NCBI GenBank assembly: GCA_041487355.1
Contig: JBGPND010000108.1
Span: 1-16,375 of the forward strand
Length of the DNA stretch: 16,375 nucleotides
Direction: 5' to 3'
Source: JAMXLO01 sp041487355
GTDB taxonomy: Bacteria; Pseudomonadota; Alphaproteobacteria; Acetobacterales; Acetobacteraceae
Each line of letters begins with the position of its first letter. The first letter of the stretch is position 1. The notes below the pieces were generated by a model, which did no database searches, was not told the origin of the DNA, and was given only the letters and a program-made list of their open reading frames with translations. The translations under genes were made by a program, and so were the position numbers. Of the stretch, positions 1-7,010 are shown piece by piece.

Positions 1-16
1 CACGGGTGCGGCGGTT

Positions 17-42
17 GGCGGAATGCGCTGCGCTTTTCCGCC
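17..42. repeat. Short GC-rich imperfect palindrome after recQ
   Basis: An imperfect inverted repeat with GGCGGAA on the left and TTCCGCC on the right around a GCGCTGCGC core. It lies 9 bases beyond the recQ stop codon, so it could fold in the recQ mRNA as a terminator or 3' stabiliser, although no T tract is obvious. Its form resembles the short REP-like palindromes dispersed in many proteobacterial genomes. Only one copy is in this window, so a family cannot be shown here. Confidence 0.45.
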
Positions 43-51
43 CTACGTCCG

Positions 52-1875
52 TTACGCTCGCCCCCCGAGAATGCCGAGCACCGCGGCGCCATAGCGCTGT
101 AGCTTGGAAGCACCGACGCCTTTGATCTGGCCGAGCTCCTCCATGCTTGCGGGACGCACGGCGGCGATGTCGCGCAGCACCGTGTCGTGGAAGATGACGT
201 AGGGTGGGATGGCTTGCGCCTTGGCCTCCGCCGCTCGCCATGCGCGCAGGGCCTCGAACAGGGTCTGCGTCTGGGGTCCAGCCGCAGGTGCTGGCGAAAT
301 GCGACGGTCCGGACGCAACGCCTCGGCACGGCGTTTGCCCTCCTGGCGCAGCATCACACGTGCCTCGCCGCGCAGGATCGGCCGTGCCTTATCCTGCACC
401 AGGAACAGCCCGCCATGGCCTTCGGTATCGACGTCCAGCGCGCCCGCCGCGATGAGCTGACGTATCAGGCTGCGCCAATAAGGCGCCGCGTGTTCACGGC
501 CGACACCGAAGGTCGGCAGCCGGTCGTGCCCGTGGCGTTGCACGCCGTCAGTTGTTTCGCCACGCAGCACCGCGATGATATGGATCGCCCCGAACACCTG
601 GCCAGTGCGGTAGACGGCGGAGAGCACCTTCTGCGCGTCCACGGTCGCATCGACCATCAGCGGCGGCGTGGCGCAGTTGTCGCAATGGCCGCACGGTTCG
701 GCCAGCTCCTCGCCGAAGCAGGCGAGCAATGAGCGCGTGCGGCAGGTCACCGCCTCGGTGAGCGCGATCATCTCCTCGAGCTTCGTGCGCATCACGCGCT
801 TCTGACTCTCGGGGGATGACGACTGCGCCAGCCAGTGGCGCGCCTGGGCGATATCCTGGCCGCCGTACAGCAGCAAGGTGTCGGCTGGGTCGCCGTCGCG
901 TCCGGCGCGGCCGATCTGCTGATACCACGCCTCCGGGCTGTCCGGCATGTCGAGATGGACGACGAACCGCACATCAGGCCGGTCGATGCCCATGCCAAAC
1001 GCGATCGTTGCGACAATGACAACCGGTTCACCCGATCGGAAGCGGGCCAGCGCTGCGCGCTTGTGCGCGGGCTCCAGGCCGGCGTGGAATGCGATCGCCG
1101 GGATCGATCTGTCCTGCAGCTTCTGCGCAGTGCGTTCGGTCTTGGCGCGGCTGCCGCAATAGACGATGCCGCATTCGCCCGGATGGCGCGCCAGCACCTC
1201 GAGCAGTTGCGCGGTCTCGCCCACCTTCGGTGCGGCGGCGAGGTGCAGATTGGGCCGGTGGAAACTGGCGACGAAAACTTCCGCCCGATCCATCCTGAGC
1301 GCCTGCAGGATGTCGGCGCGCGTGCGCGGGTCGGCGGTGCCGGTGAGTGCTATGCGCGGGATGCCAGGGAAATGCTCCGTCAGGCAGGCCAGTTCGCGAT
1401 ACTCGGGGCGGAACTCGTGGCCCCATTGCGATACGCAGTGCGCCTCGTCGATCGCGAACAATGCGAGTTGCAGGCGTGACAGGCGCTCCAGCGTACCGTT
1501 GCCGAGCAGCCGCTCGGGCGAGACATACAGCAGATCAAGCTGCTGCTCGATCAGGTCCCGCGTGACGCTGCGCGCCTCGGCGGGATCCAGATCGGAGTGC
1601 AACGCGCCGGCCGCAACGCCGAGCTGGCGGAGCGCCGCCACCTGGTCGTCCATCAGCGCTATCAGCGGCGAGACGACCACGGCGGTGCCGGGACGACACA
1701 GCGCGGGGACCTGGAAGCAGATGCTCTTGCCGCCGCCGGTCGGCATCAGCACCAGCGCATCGCCACCTGCGATGATGTGGTTGACCACTTGTTCCTGCTG
1801 GCCACGGAAGCCAGGAAAGCCGAACACACGACGCAGGACTGTCGCAGGATCCTCGGCGAGCAGCGACTGCAGCAC
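52..1875 (-). CDS. recQ: ATP-dependent DNA helicase RecQ
   Basis: A 3'-5' superfamily 2 DNA helicase for recombinational repair and stalled forks. From the GTG at 1875 it is 607 aa, close to the usual bacterial RecQ length. Visible in order: Walker A MPTGGGKS (about residues 44-51), SPLIALMDDQ, DEAH box with the aromatic-rich loop DEAHCVSQWGHEFRPEY (about 143), motif VI QIGRAGRDG (about 320), four zinc-binding cysteines in the C...PCGHCDNC pattern (about 378, 395, 398, 401), a winged-helix region, and a C-terminal HRDC domain ending near AVLGILGGRA. The frame stays open upstream to 2076, but that stretch overlaps the OmpA-like gene and has no RecQ-like residues. The GTG, four bases after the neighbour's stop, is therefore preferred and suggests translational coupling. 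No clear Shine-Dalgarno precedes it, so the exact start is less sure than the identity. Confidence 0.96.
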   Translation of the reverse strand: MLQSLLAEDPATVLRRVFGFPGFRGQQEQVVNHIIAGGDALVLMPTGGGKSICFQVPALCRPGTAVVVSPLIALMDDQVAALRQLGVAAGALHSDLDPAEARSVTRDLIEQQLDLLYVSPERLLGNGTLERLSRLQLALFAIDEAHCVSQWGHEFRPEYRELACLTEHFPGIPRIALTGTADPRTRADILQALRMDRAEVFVASFHRPNLHLAAAPKVGETAQLLEVLARHPGECGIVYCGSRAKTERTAQKLQDRSIPAIAFHAGLEPAHKRAALARFRSGEPVVIVATIAFGMGIDRPDVRFVVHLDMPDSPEAWYQQIGRAGRDGDPADTLLLYGGQDIAQARHWLAQSSSPESQKRVMRTKLEEMIALTEAVTCRTRSLLACFGEELAEPCGHCDNCATPPLMVDATVDAQKVLSAVYRTGQVFGAIHIIAVLRGETTDGVQRHGHDRLPTFGVGREHAAPYWRSLIRQLIAAGALDVDTEGHGGLFLVQDKARPILRGEARVMLRQEGKRRAEALRPDRRISPAPAAGPQTQTLFEALRAWRAAEAKAQAIPPYVIFHDTVLRDIAAVRPASMEELGQIKGVGASKLQRYGAAVLGILGGRA

Positions 1876-1879
1876 GGGC

Positions 1880-2269
1880 TCAGTGCCGGCTGGTGCTGAT
1901 TTCCACCCGTCGGCTTTCCTGCGACGTGAGAGCAAACTGCACCGAGCCATGCCCGCGCTGACGGATGCGCTTCGGATCGACGCCGTCGGTCTGCAACTGA
2001 TCGACCACCATCTGCGCCCGCAGGTCGGAGAGCAATGTGTTCGCCTGCTTGCTTCCGGTGGGATCGGCGAAGCCATTGACGTGCGCGACGTTGCCGGGGT
2101 GTGACTTCACCCACTCGGCAGCCTGGCTGATCACCGCCTGCGCCGCGTCATCCAGCGCGGCCGACCACTCCTGGAAGAACAGGACGAATTTCTGCGACGG
2201 TGCATCGGCGGCGCGAGCGCTGCCTGTAGCGACACACAATAGCAGGAACAGGATGCCGAGGCGGCGCAT
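1880..2269 (-). CDS. Small exported OmpA-domain protein
   Basis: 129 aa. It starts with a clear Sec signal peptide: two arginines, a hydrophobic run LGILFLLLC and a likely cleavage after ARA near residue 20. The rest is one OmpA C-terminal-like domain, recognisable from GFADPTGS, the LSDLRAQMV helix, GVDP..RIRQRGHGS and the final ESRRVEI. The aspartate and arginine that contact diaminopimelate in peptidoglycan-binding family members appear present (in GFADPTG and LRAQ), so periplasmic peptidoglycan association is inferred. There is no beta-barrel, lipobox or partner domain, which is short for the family. AGAAGGGA lies about eight bases before the ATG, a good ribosome site. It is the first gene of a likely two-gene unit with recQ, four bases downstream; no functional link between the two is evident. 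Confidence 0.85.
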   Translation of the reverse strand: MRRLGILFLLLCVATGSARAADAPSQKFVLFFQEWSAALDDAAQAVISQAAEWVKSHPGNVAHVNGFADPTGSKQANTLLSDLRAQMVVDQLQTDGVDPKRIRQRGHGSVQFALTSQESRRVEISTSRH

Positions 2270-2407
2270 GGCCGATTCCCTTCTCGCGCGAAACAGCCAA
2301 CTTCCTGCCGGTCGGTTAACCCGCAGTCAACCGCGACGACACGACAAAGTCCGCCATGCCCGACGCATCTGTTGCACAGCTAAGGTGGCGGCCCCTACGA
2401 TCCAGGG
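2270..2407. promoter_or_regulatory. Divergent intergenic region, OmpA-like and coiled-coil genes
   Basis: 138 bases between two divergent genes, so promoters for both should lie here. It holds the 8-base palindrome GGTTAACC (2314-2321). On the plus strand TTGCAC (2372-2377) and TACGAT (2396-2401) are spaced like a weak -35/-10 pair; that pair would start transcription almost at the ATG at 2408. These are weak matches read by eye. Confidence 0.3.
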
Positions 2408-2758
2408 ATGGAAGAGCGCGTTTCCCGGCTGGAGGAGGGCATGCGGGACGTCAAGTCCGCAGTCGGCAGGTTGGAAACGACGACCAGCAGGCTGGAATCG
2501 ACGACGAGCAGGCTCGAAGCCACCACCAGCAAACTCGAAGAAAGGATGGCCAGGGTCGAAGTGGGCATTGCCGAGATCAAGGCAATGCTGGCCGCGACGC
2601 TGCCGCATCTCGCGACCAAGGCCGAAGTTGCCGAGTTGCGCGTCGAGATGGTGGCCGGCTTCGCCGACAAGCCGAGCAAGACATACATGTGGGGCATTCT
2701 CGCGGTGCTGCCGACCGCATACGCGTGCGGCCTGGCGGGCCTCGCCGTCCTGAAATAG
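2408..2758 (+). CDS. Small coiled-coil protein with C-terminal membrane helix
   Basis: 116 aa, no assigned function. Residues 1-55 are a continuous predicted coiled coil with leucines at heptad spacing (RLEEGM, RLETTTS, RLESTTS, RLEATTS, KLEERM). Next comes an alanine-rich segment LPHLATKAEVAELRVEM, a motif I associate with small uncharacterised bacterial coiled-coil proteins, then one hydrophobic helix (about 95-115, WGILAVLPTAYACGLAGLAVL) at the very C-terminus. This layout suggests a tail-anchored inner-membrane protein with an oligomerising cytoplasmic rod. An in-frame TAA at 2381 leaves ATG 2408 as the only ATG upstream of the coil. Only AGGG one base before it resembles a ribosome site, so leaderless translation is possible. 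It stands alone, divergent from the OmpA-like gene and convergent with cydC. A phage or plasmid origin cannot be told from sequence. Confidence 0.8.
   Translation: MEERVSRLEEGMRDVKSAVGRLETTTSRLESTTSRLEATTSKLEERMARVEVGIAEIKAMLAATLPHLATKAEVAELRVEMVAGFADKPSKTYMWGILAVLPTAYACGLAGLAVLK
2468..2551 (+). repeat. 21-base coding tandem repeat (heptad array)
   Basis: Three full 21-base units (2468-2488, 2489-2509, 2510-2530) and a diverged fourth (2531-2551). Each full unit encodes one heptad of the form RLE-x-TTS. The units differ mostly at synonymous or tolerated positions (ETTTS, ESTTS, EATTS), which looks like in-frame duplication followed by drift within the coiled coil. Confidence 0.8.
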
Positions 2759-2763
2759 CGCCG

Positions 2764-4392
2764 CTACGCCGCGGCGGCGATCGCCTTGCCTGCCGAAAGT
2801 CGCCAGATCCGATCCAGCCGCTCCACGCCGGTCAGGCGATGCGTAATCAGGATCACGCTGCGGCCCTCCGCCACCTCGTTCAGCGTGGCCAGGAAGGCGC
2901 GTTCGGTTTCCGCATCCAGGCCGGCGCAGGGTTCGTCGAGAATCAGGATCGGCGCCGGCGTCAGCAGCGCGCGAGCGAGCGCCAGCCGACGTCCCTGGCC
3001 GCCCGAGAAGCGAGCGCCGCCCTCGCCGACCCAGGTATCGAGACCGTCGGGCAGCGCGCGGACCATCTCGCCGATCCTGGCGGCATCGAGTGCGGCCCAG
3101 AGTGCCGTTTCGTCGGCCTCCGGTCGGGCGAGCCTAAGGTTGGCGCGGATCGTGTCGTCGAACAGGTGGGTCGCCTGAGCGAGCCAGCCAATCCGCGCGC
3201 GCGCATCGGCGGCGGCCAGAGTGGCGATATCGACGCCGCCCAGCAGGACCCTGCCCTGCTGCGGCGCGGCCACCTTCAGTGCCAGCGCGGCGAGGGTCGA
3301 CTTGCCCGCGCCTGACGGTCCCAGCAGTGCGACACGGGCACCTTGCGGCACGTCGAGCGTGAGCCCGTCGAACACGGCCGGCCGATCCGGCAGCCAGCGG
3401 AAATGCACGGCTTCGAAGCGGAGCGCGAAGCCGGCGGGCGTCGCGCCAGGGTATGCCGGATCGGGCACCGGCACCGGCGCTTCGGCGGCTGCCAGCACGC
3501 GATGCGCGGCGGCGGCCGCGTGGCCGGCAAGAACCCCGGCACGCGGCAGCCCGCCCACTGCCTCGAACGCCGCCACGACCAGAAACGCGGCGGCCACCGC
3601 TGCGGCGGGATTGGCGCCTGCCGCCAGCAGTACGGCCAGAATAGCCGTCTGACCACACAGGAAGGCGCCTGCGTTGGCCAGCGCGGTCCGGCCGGCGAGC
3701 TCATGCTGGGTGGACAGCAGGGCCGCCTCGCGTGCCTGCACGGCCGCCAGCATGCGGCCCTCGGCGCCGAAGGCACGCACCTCGCGCAGCCCGGTGAGCG
3801 CATCCAGCGCGGCGATGCGAAGGGCTCCGGTGGTGTTGGCCAGCGCCAGGCCCGTACGCGCGGCCATCCGAGCGCCGATCCAGGGCAGGACAAACGCGGC
3901 AATGGCAAACAGCGCGCCGATTGCCAGCGCCAGCAAGGCGCTGTGCATGCCGACGAGCACGACGAGCGCGGGGAGCAGGAGAACGGCACCGGCCAGCGGC
4001 ACGAGGATGCGCAGGTAGAGCCCGTCGAGGGCCTCGATGTCGCTGACCAGACGCGCCAGCACGTCGCCCGCCTGGCGGAACCCGAGACCGCCGGCGGCAC
4101 TGCGCGCGAGATTGCGGAAGAACCAGACGCGCAGGTCGGCCAGCGCCCGGAACGTGGCGGCGTGCGTCACCAGCCGTTCGGCATAGCGCAACACGACGCG
4201 TGCCGAGCCAAGCCAACGCAGCGCCAGCGGTGCCGCCAGCACGCCGGCGGTCATCGCGGCAGCCACCATTGCCCCGCCAAGCGCCATCATGGCCACGCCG
4301 GCAGCCAGCGCGGCAAGCGACACCACGATGCCGGCCGCAAGCCAGGCGGCACGGCCTCGCCACAGGCCGAGGATGCGAAGCACGTCGTTCAT
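2764..4392 (-). CDS. cydC: Thiol reductant/haem ABC exporter subunit CydC
   Basis: 542 aa half-transporter, the second half of the CydDC heterodimer of the inner membrane, which is required to assemble cytochrome bd oxidase. It has been described as a cysteine/glutathione exporter and more recently as a haem transporter. The N-terminal half (about 15-290) holds the six membrane helices. The ATPase domain has Walker A GPSGAGKST (358-366), Q-loop LAQATHLF, signature FSGGQ (462-466, phenylalanine replacing the usual leucine), Walker B ILILDEP (482-488) and H-loop histidine 518. Its ATG overlaps the cydD stop by four bases (ATGA), so the two are translationally coupled. Being downstream of cydD and having the N-terminal stretch RYAERLVTHAATFRAL favours CydC over a generic ABC exporter. 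Confidence 0.93.
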   Translation of the reverse strand: MNDVLRILGLWRGRAAWLAAGIVVSLAALAAGVAMMALGGAMVAAAMTAGVLAAPLALRWLGSARVVLRYAERLVTHAATFRALADLRVWFFRNLARSAAGGLGFRQAGDVLARLVSDIEALDGLYLRILVPLAGAVLLLPALVVLVGMHSALLALAIGALFAIAAFVLPWIGARMAARTGLALANTTGALRIAALDALTGLREVRAFGAEGRMLAAVQAREAALLSTQHELAGRTALANAGAFLCGQTAILAVLLAAGANPAAAVAAAFLVVAAFEAVGGLPRAGVLAGHAAAAAHRVLAAAEAPVPVPDPAYPGATPAGFALRFEAVHFRWLPDRPAVFDGLTLDVPQGARVALLGPSGAGKSTLAALALKVAAPQQGRVLLGGVDIATLAAADARARIGWLAQATHLFDDTIRANLRLARPEADETALWAALDAARIGEMVRALPDGLDTWVGEGGARFSGGQGRRLALARALLTPAPILILDEPCAGLDAETERAFLATLNEVAEGRSVILITHRLTGVERLDRIWRLSAGKAIAAAA

Positions 4393-6083
4393 GCCGCGCC
4401 GCGTGTGGGGGCGGCGCGGCCGTCGCGGAGGTCGAGCCGCCGCCCGGCAAAGCCATGTGCCGCCGAGGAATGGCTGGCGAGGATCACGGTCCGTCCCAAT
4501 GCCAACCGGCGCAGGCTGTCCAGCACCTCGGCCTCGGTGGCCGGATCGAGGTGCGCGGTTGGTTCGTCGAGCAGCAGCAGCGGCGCGTTCTTCAGGAAGG
4601 CACGGGCGATCGCCACGCGCTGCGCCTGGCCGCCTGACAGGCCATAGCCGCCCTCACCCACCCTGGTGTCGAGACCGTCCGGCAGCGCAGCGGAGAATTC
4701 GCACACCCGGGCACTGCGCGCCGCCTCCTCCACCTCCGCGTCGGTTGCCTCCGGGCGGGCGAAGCGGATGTTGTCGCGGATTGTGCCCGAGAACAGCACC
4801 GGGCGCTGGCCGATCCAGGCGGTGAGCCGCGCCAGCGCCTGCGGCACGAGGTCGGCGATGTCGGCACCATTGACGGTTACGCGTCCATCGTCAGGGCGGA
4901 CGAAGCCGAGCAGGATCTCGATCACGGTCGACTTGCCGGCGCCCGAAGGGCCGGCGAGCACCAGGGTCTCGCCGGCCGGCACGCGGAACGAGAGCCCGTT
5001 CAGCGCGGGGCCGCGTGTGCGATCCCAGGTGAGATACACGTCCTCGAACGCCACGGTCACGCCGTGCGCCGCCACGGTACGCACCTCGCGCGCCGGCTGC
5101 GGCACCGGTTGCGGCGGCAGGGCGACCAGGGCCTCGGCGGCGCCGGTGGCATGCAGCCGGTCCTGGTACGCCGCGGCGAAGCCACGCAGCGGGGCGAAGA
5201 ACTCGGGGACCAGCAGCAGCACGAACAGCGCCGTTTCGGGATGCGTCAGGCCGCCGGCCAGCAGCGCCATCCCGTAGCGCAGCGCCAGGACGACGAAGGC
5301 CAGCGCGGCCGCCAGGTCGAGCGCCGCCGAGGACAGGAAGGCGACACGCAGCACGCGCATAGTGCGCCGCCGCAGCTCGTCGGCCGCCGCGGCAAGCGAG
5401 CGCGCCTCGGCCTCTTGCTGGCCGTACAGCACGATGGTGGCGATCCCGCGCACCCGGTCGAGGAAGCGTGCCTGCAACCGGGCGAGTGCGAGGAACTGGC
5501 CGCGCGAGGCGGCAGCTGCGCCGACGCCGGCGGCGGCCATGGCGGCCGGAACCAGCAACCCGCACAGGACCAGCACGAGCCCGGCCAGCTTGTCGGCCAG
5601 CAGCACGGCAAGCGCCACCAAGGCCGGGCCGGCGATAGCGAGCACCGACGCCGGCAGCCAGCGGGCGAACAGCCCGTCCAGCGCCTCGATCCGGTCGACC
5701 ACGATCGCCGTCAGCTCACCGGAATGCTGTGCGCGGAGTTGCGCGGGGCCCGCATGCAGCAGGCGTGACAGAGCATCGCTGCGCAGCCGCCGCCGCGCCG
5801 TCGCACCGGCATCGAAGGCCGCCCGGTCAGCGGCGACTGCCAGCGCCGCCCGAAGCAGCGCCAGCACGGCGAACGCCGCCAGCACCATCGCCGCATCCGC
5901 GCTGCCGCCGCCCAGTGCGGTGCCCAGCACGAGCGCGGCGCAGAAGGCCTGGCCGATCGCCAGCGCGGTGCCCGCCAGCCCGCACAGCACGACCGGCCGC
6001 GCCACGCGGCTGCCCTGGCGCAGTTCGCGCCGCAGCCACGCCTTCGCCGGCGCCTTGCCGGACTCCTGCTCCGCCTGCCGCAT
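4389..6083 (-). CDS. cydD: Thiol reductant/haem ABC exporter subunit CydD
   Basis: 564 aa, the partner of CydC, with an N-terminal six-helix membrane domain (about 28-300) and a C-terminal ATPase. The latter shows Walker A GPSGAGKST (378-386), Q-loop IGQRPVLFSG, the canonical signature LSGGQ (482-486), Walker B LLLLDEP (502-508) and H-loop histidine 538. Transmembrane features such as HSGELTAIVVDRIEALDG and LLVPEFFAPLRGFAAAYQDRLHA are typical of CydD. Both ATP sites of the heterodimer look intact. No Shine-Dalgarno is visible before the ATG. TCTAAT on the minus strand (6098-6093) could be a -10 element giving a very short leader. Genes for the cytochrome bd subunits, often next to cydDC, are not in this window; upstream is a toxin-antitoxin module on the other strand. 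Confidence 0.93.
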   Translation of the reverse strand: MRQAEQESGKAPAKAWLRRELRQGSRVARPVVLCGLAGTALAIGQAFCAALVLGTALGGGSADAAMVLAAFAVLALLRAALAVAADRAAFDAGATARRRLRSDALSRLLHAGPAQLRAQHSGELTAIVVDRIEALDGLFARWLPASVLAIAGPALVALAVLLADKLAGLVLVLCGLLVPAAMAAAGVGAAAASRGQFLALARLQARFLDRVRGIATIVLYGQQEAEARSLAAAADELRRRTMRVLRVAFLSSAALDLAAALAFVVLALRYGMALLAGGLTHPETALFVLLLVPEFFAPLRGFAAAYQDRLHATGAAEALVALPPQPVPQPAREVRTVAAHGVTVAFEDVYLTWDRTRGPALNGLSFRVPAGETLVLAGPSGAGKSTVIEILLGFVRPDDGRVTVNGADIADLVPQALARLTAWIGQRPVLFSGTIRDNIRFARPEATDAEVEEAARSARVCEFSAALPDGLDTRVGEGGYGLSGGQAQRVAIARAFLKNAPLLLLDEPTAHLDPATEAEVLDSLRRLALGRTVILASHSSAAHGFAGRRLDLRDGRAAPTRGAA

Positions 6084-6191
6084 GGGGGCCGGATTAGAGC
6101 AGCCGGCGGCCGATGCACAGGGGCTTGGCGGTTACCGATCGGCAAGCCGTTATCCGCAATGCCCGCCGAGCGGCGCCGCCGTGCGCCGGAC

Positions 6192-6236
6192 TTGCCACGC
6201 GTGGCATGGTTAGCTAATTTAGCTTAGTCAGGAGAC
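6192..6236 (+). promoter_or_regulatory. Promoter/operator of the Phd-PIN module
   Basis: A perfect 14-base palindrome TGCCACGCGTGGCA (6193-6206) is followed by the palindrome TTAGCTAA (6210-6217) and a near-copy TTAGCTTA (6219-6226). TTGCCA (6192-6197) can serve as -35, with an AT-rich -10 around 6211-6220. AGGAGA (6230-6235) is the ribosome site for the ATG at 6241. Antitoxins of this class repress their own operon at such palindromes, so these are the likely Phd-type binding sites. Confidence 0.65.
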
Positions 6237-6240
6237 GGTT

Positions 6241-6474
6241 ATGGAAACCGTGACCATTCACACCGCGAAGACGACGCTCTCGCGGCTCGTTGCGCGGGTC
6301 GAGGCAGGCGAAGAGATCGTGCTGGCACGCGGCAAGCATCCGATCGCCAAGATCGTGCCGTATCACCCCGTCGGTCCCAAGCGCCAGTTCGGCGCACTGC
6401 GCGGCATCGTCTCGGTCGGTCCCGAGTTTTTCGAGCCCTTGCCGGCGAACGAACTCGCCGCGTGGGAGCAGTAG
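6241..6474 (+). CDS. Phd/YefM-family antitoxin of a PIN toxin
   Basis: 77 aa. The N-terminal half matches the Phd/YefM DNA-binding fold: TIHTAKTTLSRLVARVEAGEE followed by IVLARGKHPIAKIVP. The C-terminal part FGALRG...FFEPLPANELAAWEQ is the toxin-wrapping tail seen in antitoxins paired with PIN-domain toxins. It should dimerise, repress its own promoter and neutralise the toxin encoded three bases downstream. A strong AGGAGA ribosome site six bases upstream and the operator palindromes at 6193-6226 fix the start. Calling it VapB would be a functional label only, as its fold is Phd-type and not AbrB-type. Confidence 0.92.
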   Translation: METVTIHTAKTTLSRLVARVEAGEEIVLARGKHPIAKIVPYHPVGPKRQFGALRGIVSVGPEFFEPLPANELAAWEQ

Positions 6475-6477
6475 GGA

Positions 6478-6864
6478 TTGAACCTGCTGCTCGACACGCA
6501 TGCCTTCCTTTGGTGGATCGCCGGCGATCCCGCGCTCTCCGGGCCCGCCCGAGCCGCGATCGGCGACGACAGCAACACCGTTTTTGTCAGCGCTGCGTCG
6601 GCCTGGGAGATCGCCACCAGGTTCCGGATTGGCAAATTCTCCGGCATCGCGCCGATTGCCGCCGACCTTGCGGCCGTGCTGGACGCGCAAGGGTTCGTCC
6701 CATTGCCGATTACGTTTGCCCACGGGCAGGCAGCCGGAGCACTCCCCGGCCCGCTCAAGGACCCGTTCGACCGGATGTTGATCGCGCAAGCCATGCTCGA
6801 CAGCATGGTTCTCGTGTCGAACGAGCAAGGTTTCGGAGCCTATGGTGTCCGCCGCCTTTGGTAG
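6478..6864 (+). CDS. PIN-domain ribonuclease toxin (VapC family), module 1
   Basis: 128 aa from a TTG start. The TTG sits three bases after the antitoxin stop, with the purine run GGGAGCAGTAGGGA just upstream, which supports coupled translation. PIN features: LLLDTHAFLWW with first acidic residue D6, SAASAWEIA with E44, KDPFDRMLIAQA with D95/D98, and VSNEQGF, where a glutamate (E116) takes the place often held by aspartate. Known family members are Mg-dependent RNases that cleave tRNA or rRNA and stop translation; the target here cannot be read from sequence. The WEIA and DPFDRMLIAQA signatures place it with the subgroup normally paired with Phd-type antitoxins, as here. All catalytic acids seem present, so the toxin is probably active. 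Confidence 0.92.
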   Translation: MNLLLDTHAFLWWIAGDPALSGPARAAIGDDSNTVFVSAASAWEIATRFRIGKFSGIAPIAADLAAVLDAQGFVPLPITFAHGQAAGALPGPLKDPFDRMLIAQAMLDSMVLVSNEQGFGAYGVRRLW

Positions 6865-6888
6865 GGCGGCGCGGTCGAGGCGGCGGCA

Positions 6889-6934
6889 GCGCGGTGGCGG
6901 CGACCTCCTCGGGGTGGCCGAACCGGCCGGACAT
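6889..6934 (-). pseudogene. Fossil fragment of a short-chain dehydrogenase gene
   Basis: Read on the minus strand this piece encodes SGRFGHPEEVAATAL, nearly the same as VGRFGRPEEIAATAL in the intact SDR encoded at 7734-8480. By eye about 36 of 43 aligned bases agree with 7811-7853. GRFGxPEEIAxxAL is a hallmark motif near the C-terminus of classical SDRs. Similarity stops on both sides and there is no coding continuation. It is read as a relic of a duplicated or deleted SDR gene. Chance or convergence in GC-rich DNA is not excluded. Confidence 0.5.
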
Positions 6935-6954
6935 TACTCCGCGAAGTCCCCTCC

Positions 6955-7005
6955 TTGACGGCGCCCATCGGCAGATATACGTGGCGCCTCGTATATCAAC
7001 GGAGG
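6955..7005 (+). promoter_or_regulatory. Promoter/operator of the AbrB-PIN module
   Basis: GATATACG (6974-6981) and CGTATATC (6990-6997) form a perfect 8-base inverted repeat with an 8-base spacer. TTGACG (6955-6960) is a good -35, and TATACG inside the left arm (6976-6981, 15-base spacing) can act as -10, so a bound antitoxin would block the promoter. GGAGG (7001-7005) is the ribosome site for ATG 7011. The site shares no sequence with the operator of the first module, which argues against direct cross-regulation. Confidence 0.65.
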
Positions 7006-7010
7006 ATGCC

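Noticed and set aside
1876..2076. 67-residue N-terminal extension of RecQ
   Set aside because: It overlaps the OmpA-like coding sequence in another frame, lacks helicase-like residues, and would make the protein longer than typical RecQ.
2468..2551. 21-base repeats as a possible CRISPR array
   Set aside because: Units are contiguous with no spacers and encode an in-frame heptad coiled coil.
3343..4647. Long open frame on the plus strand (434 codons) across cydC
   Set aside because: It runs antisense to clear cydC and cydD coding sequence, has no domain features, and reflects high-GC codon bias.
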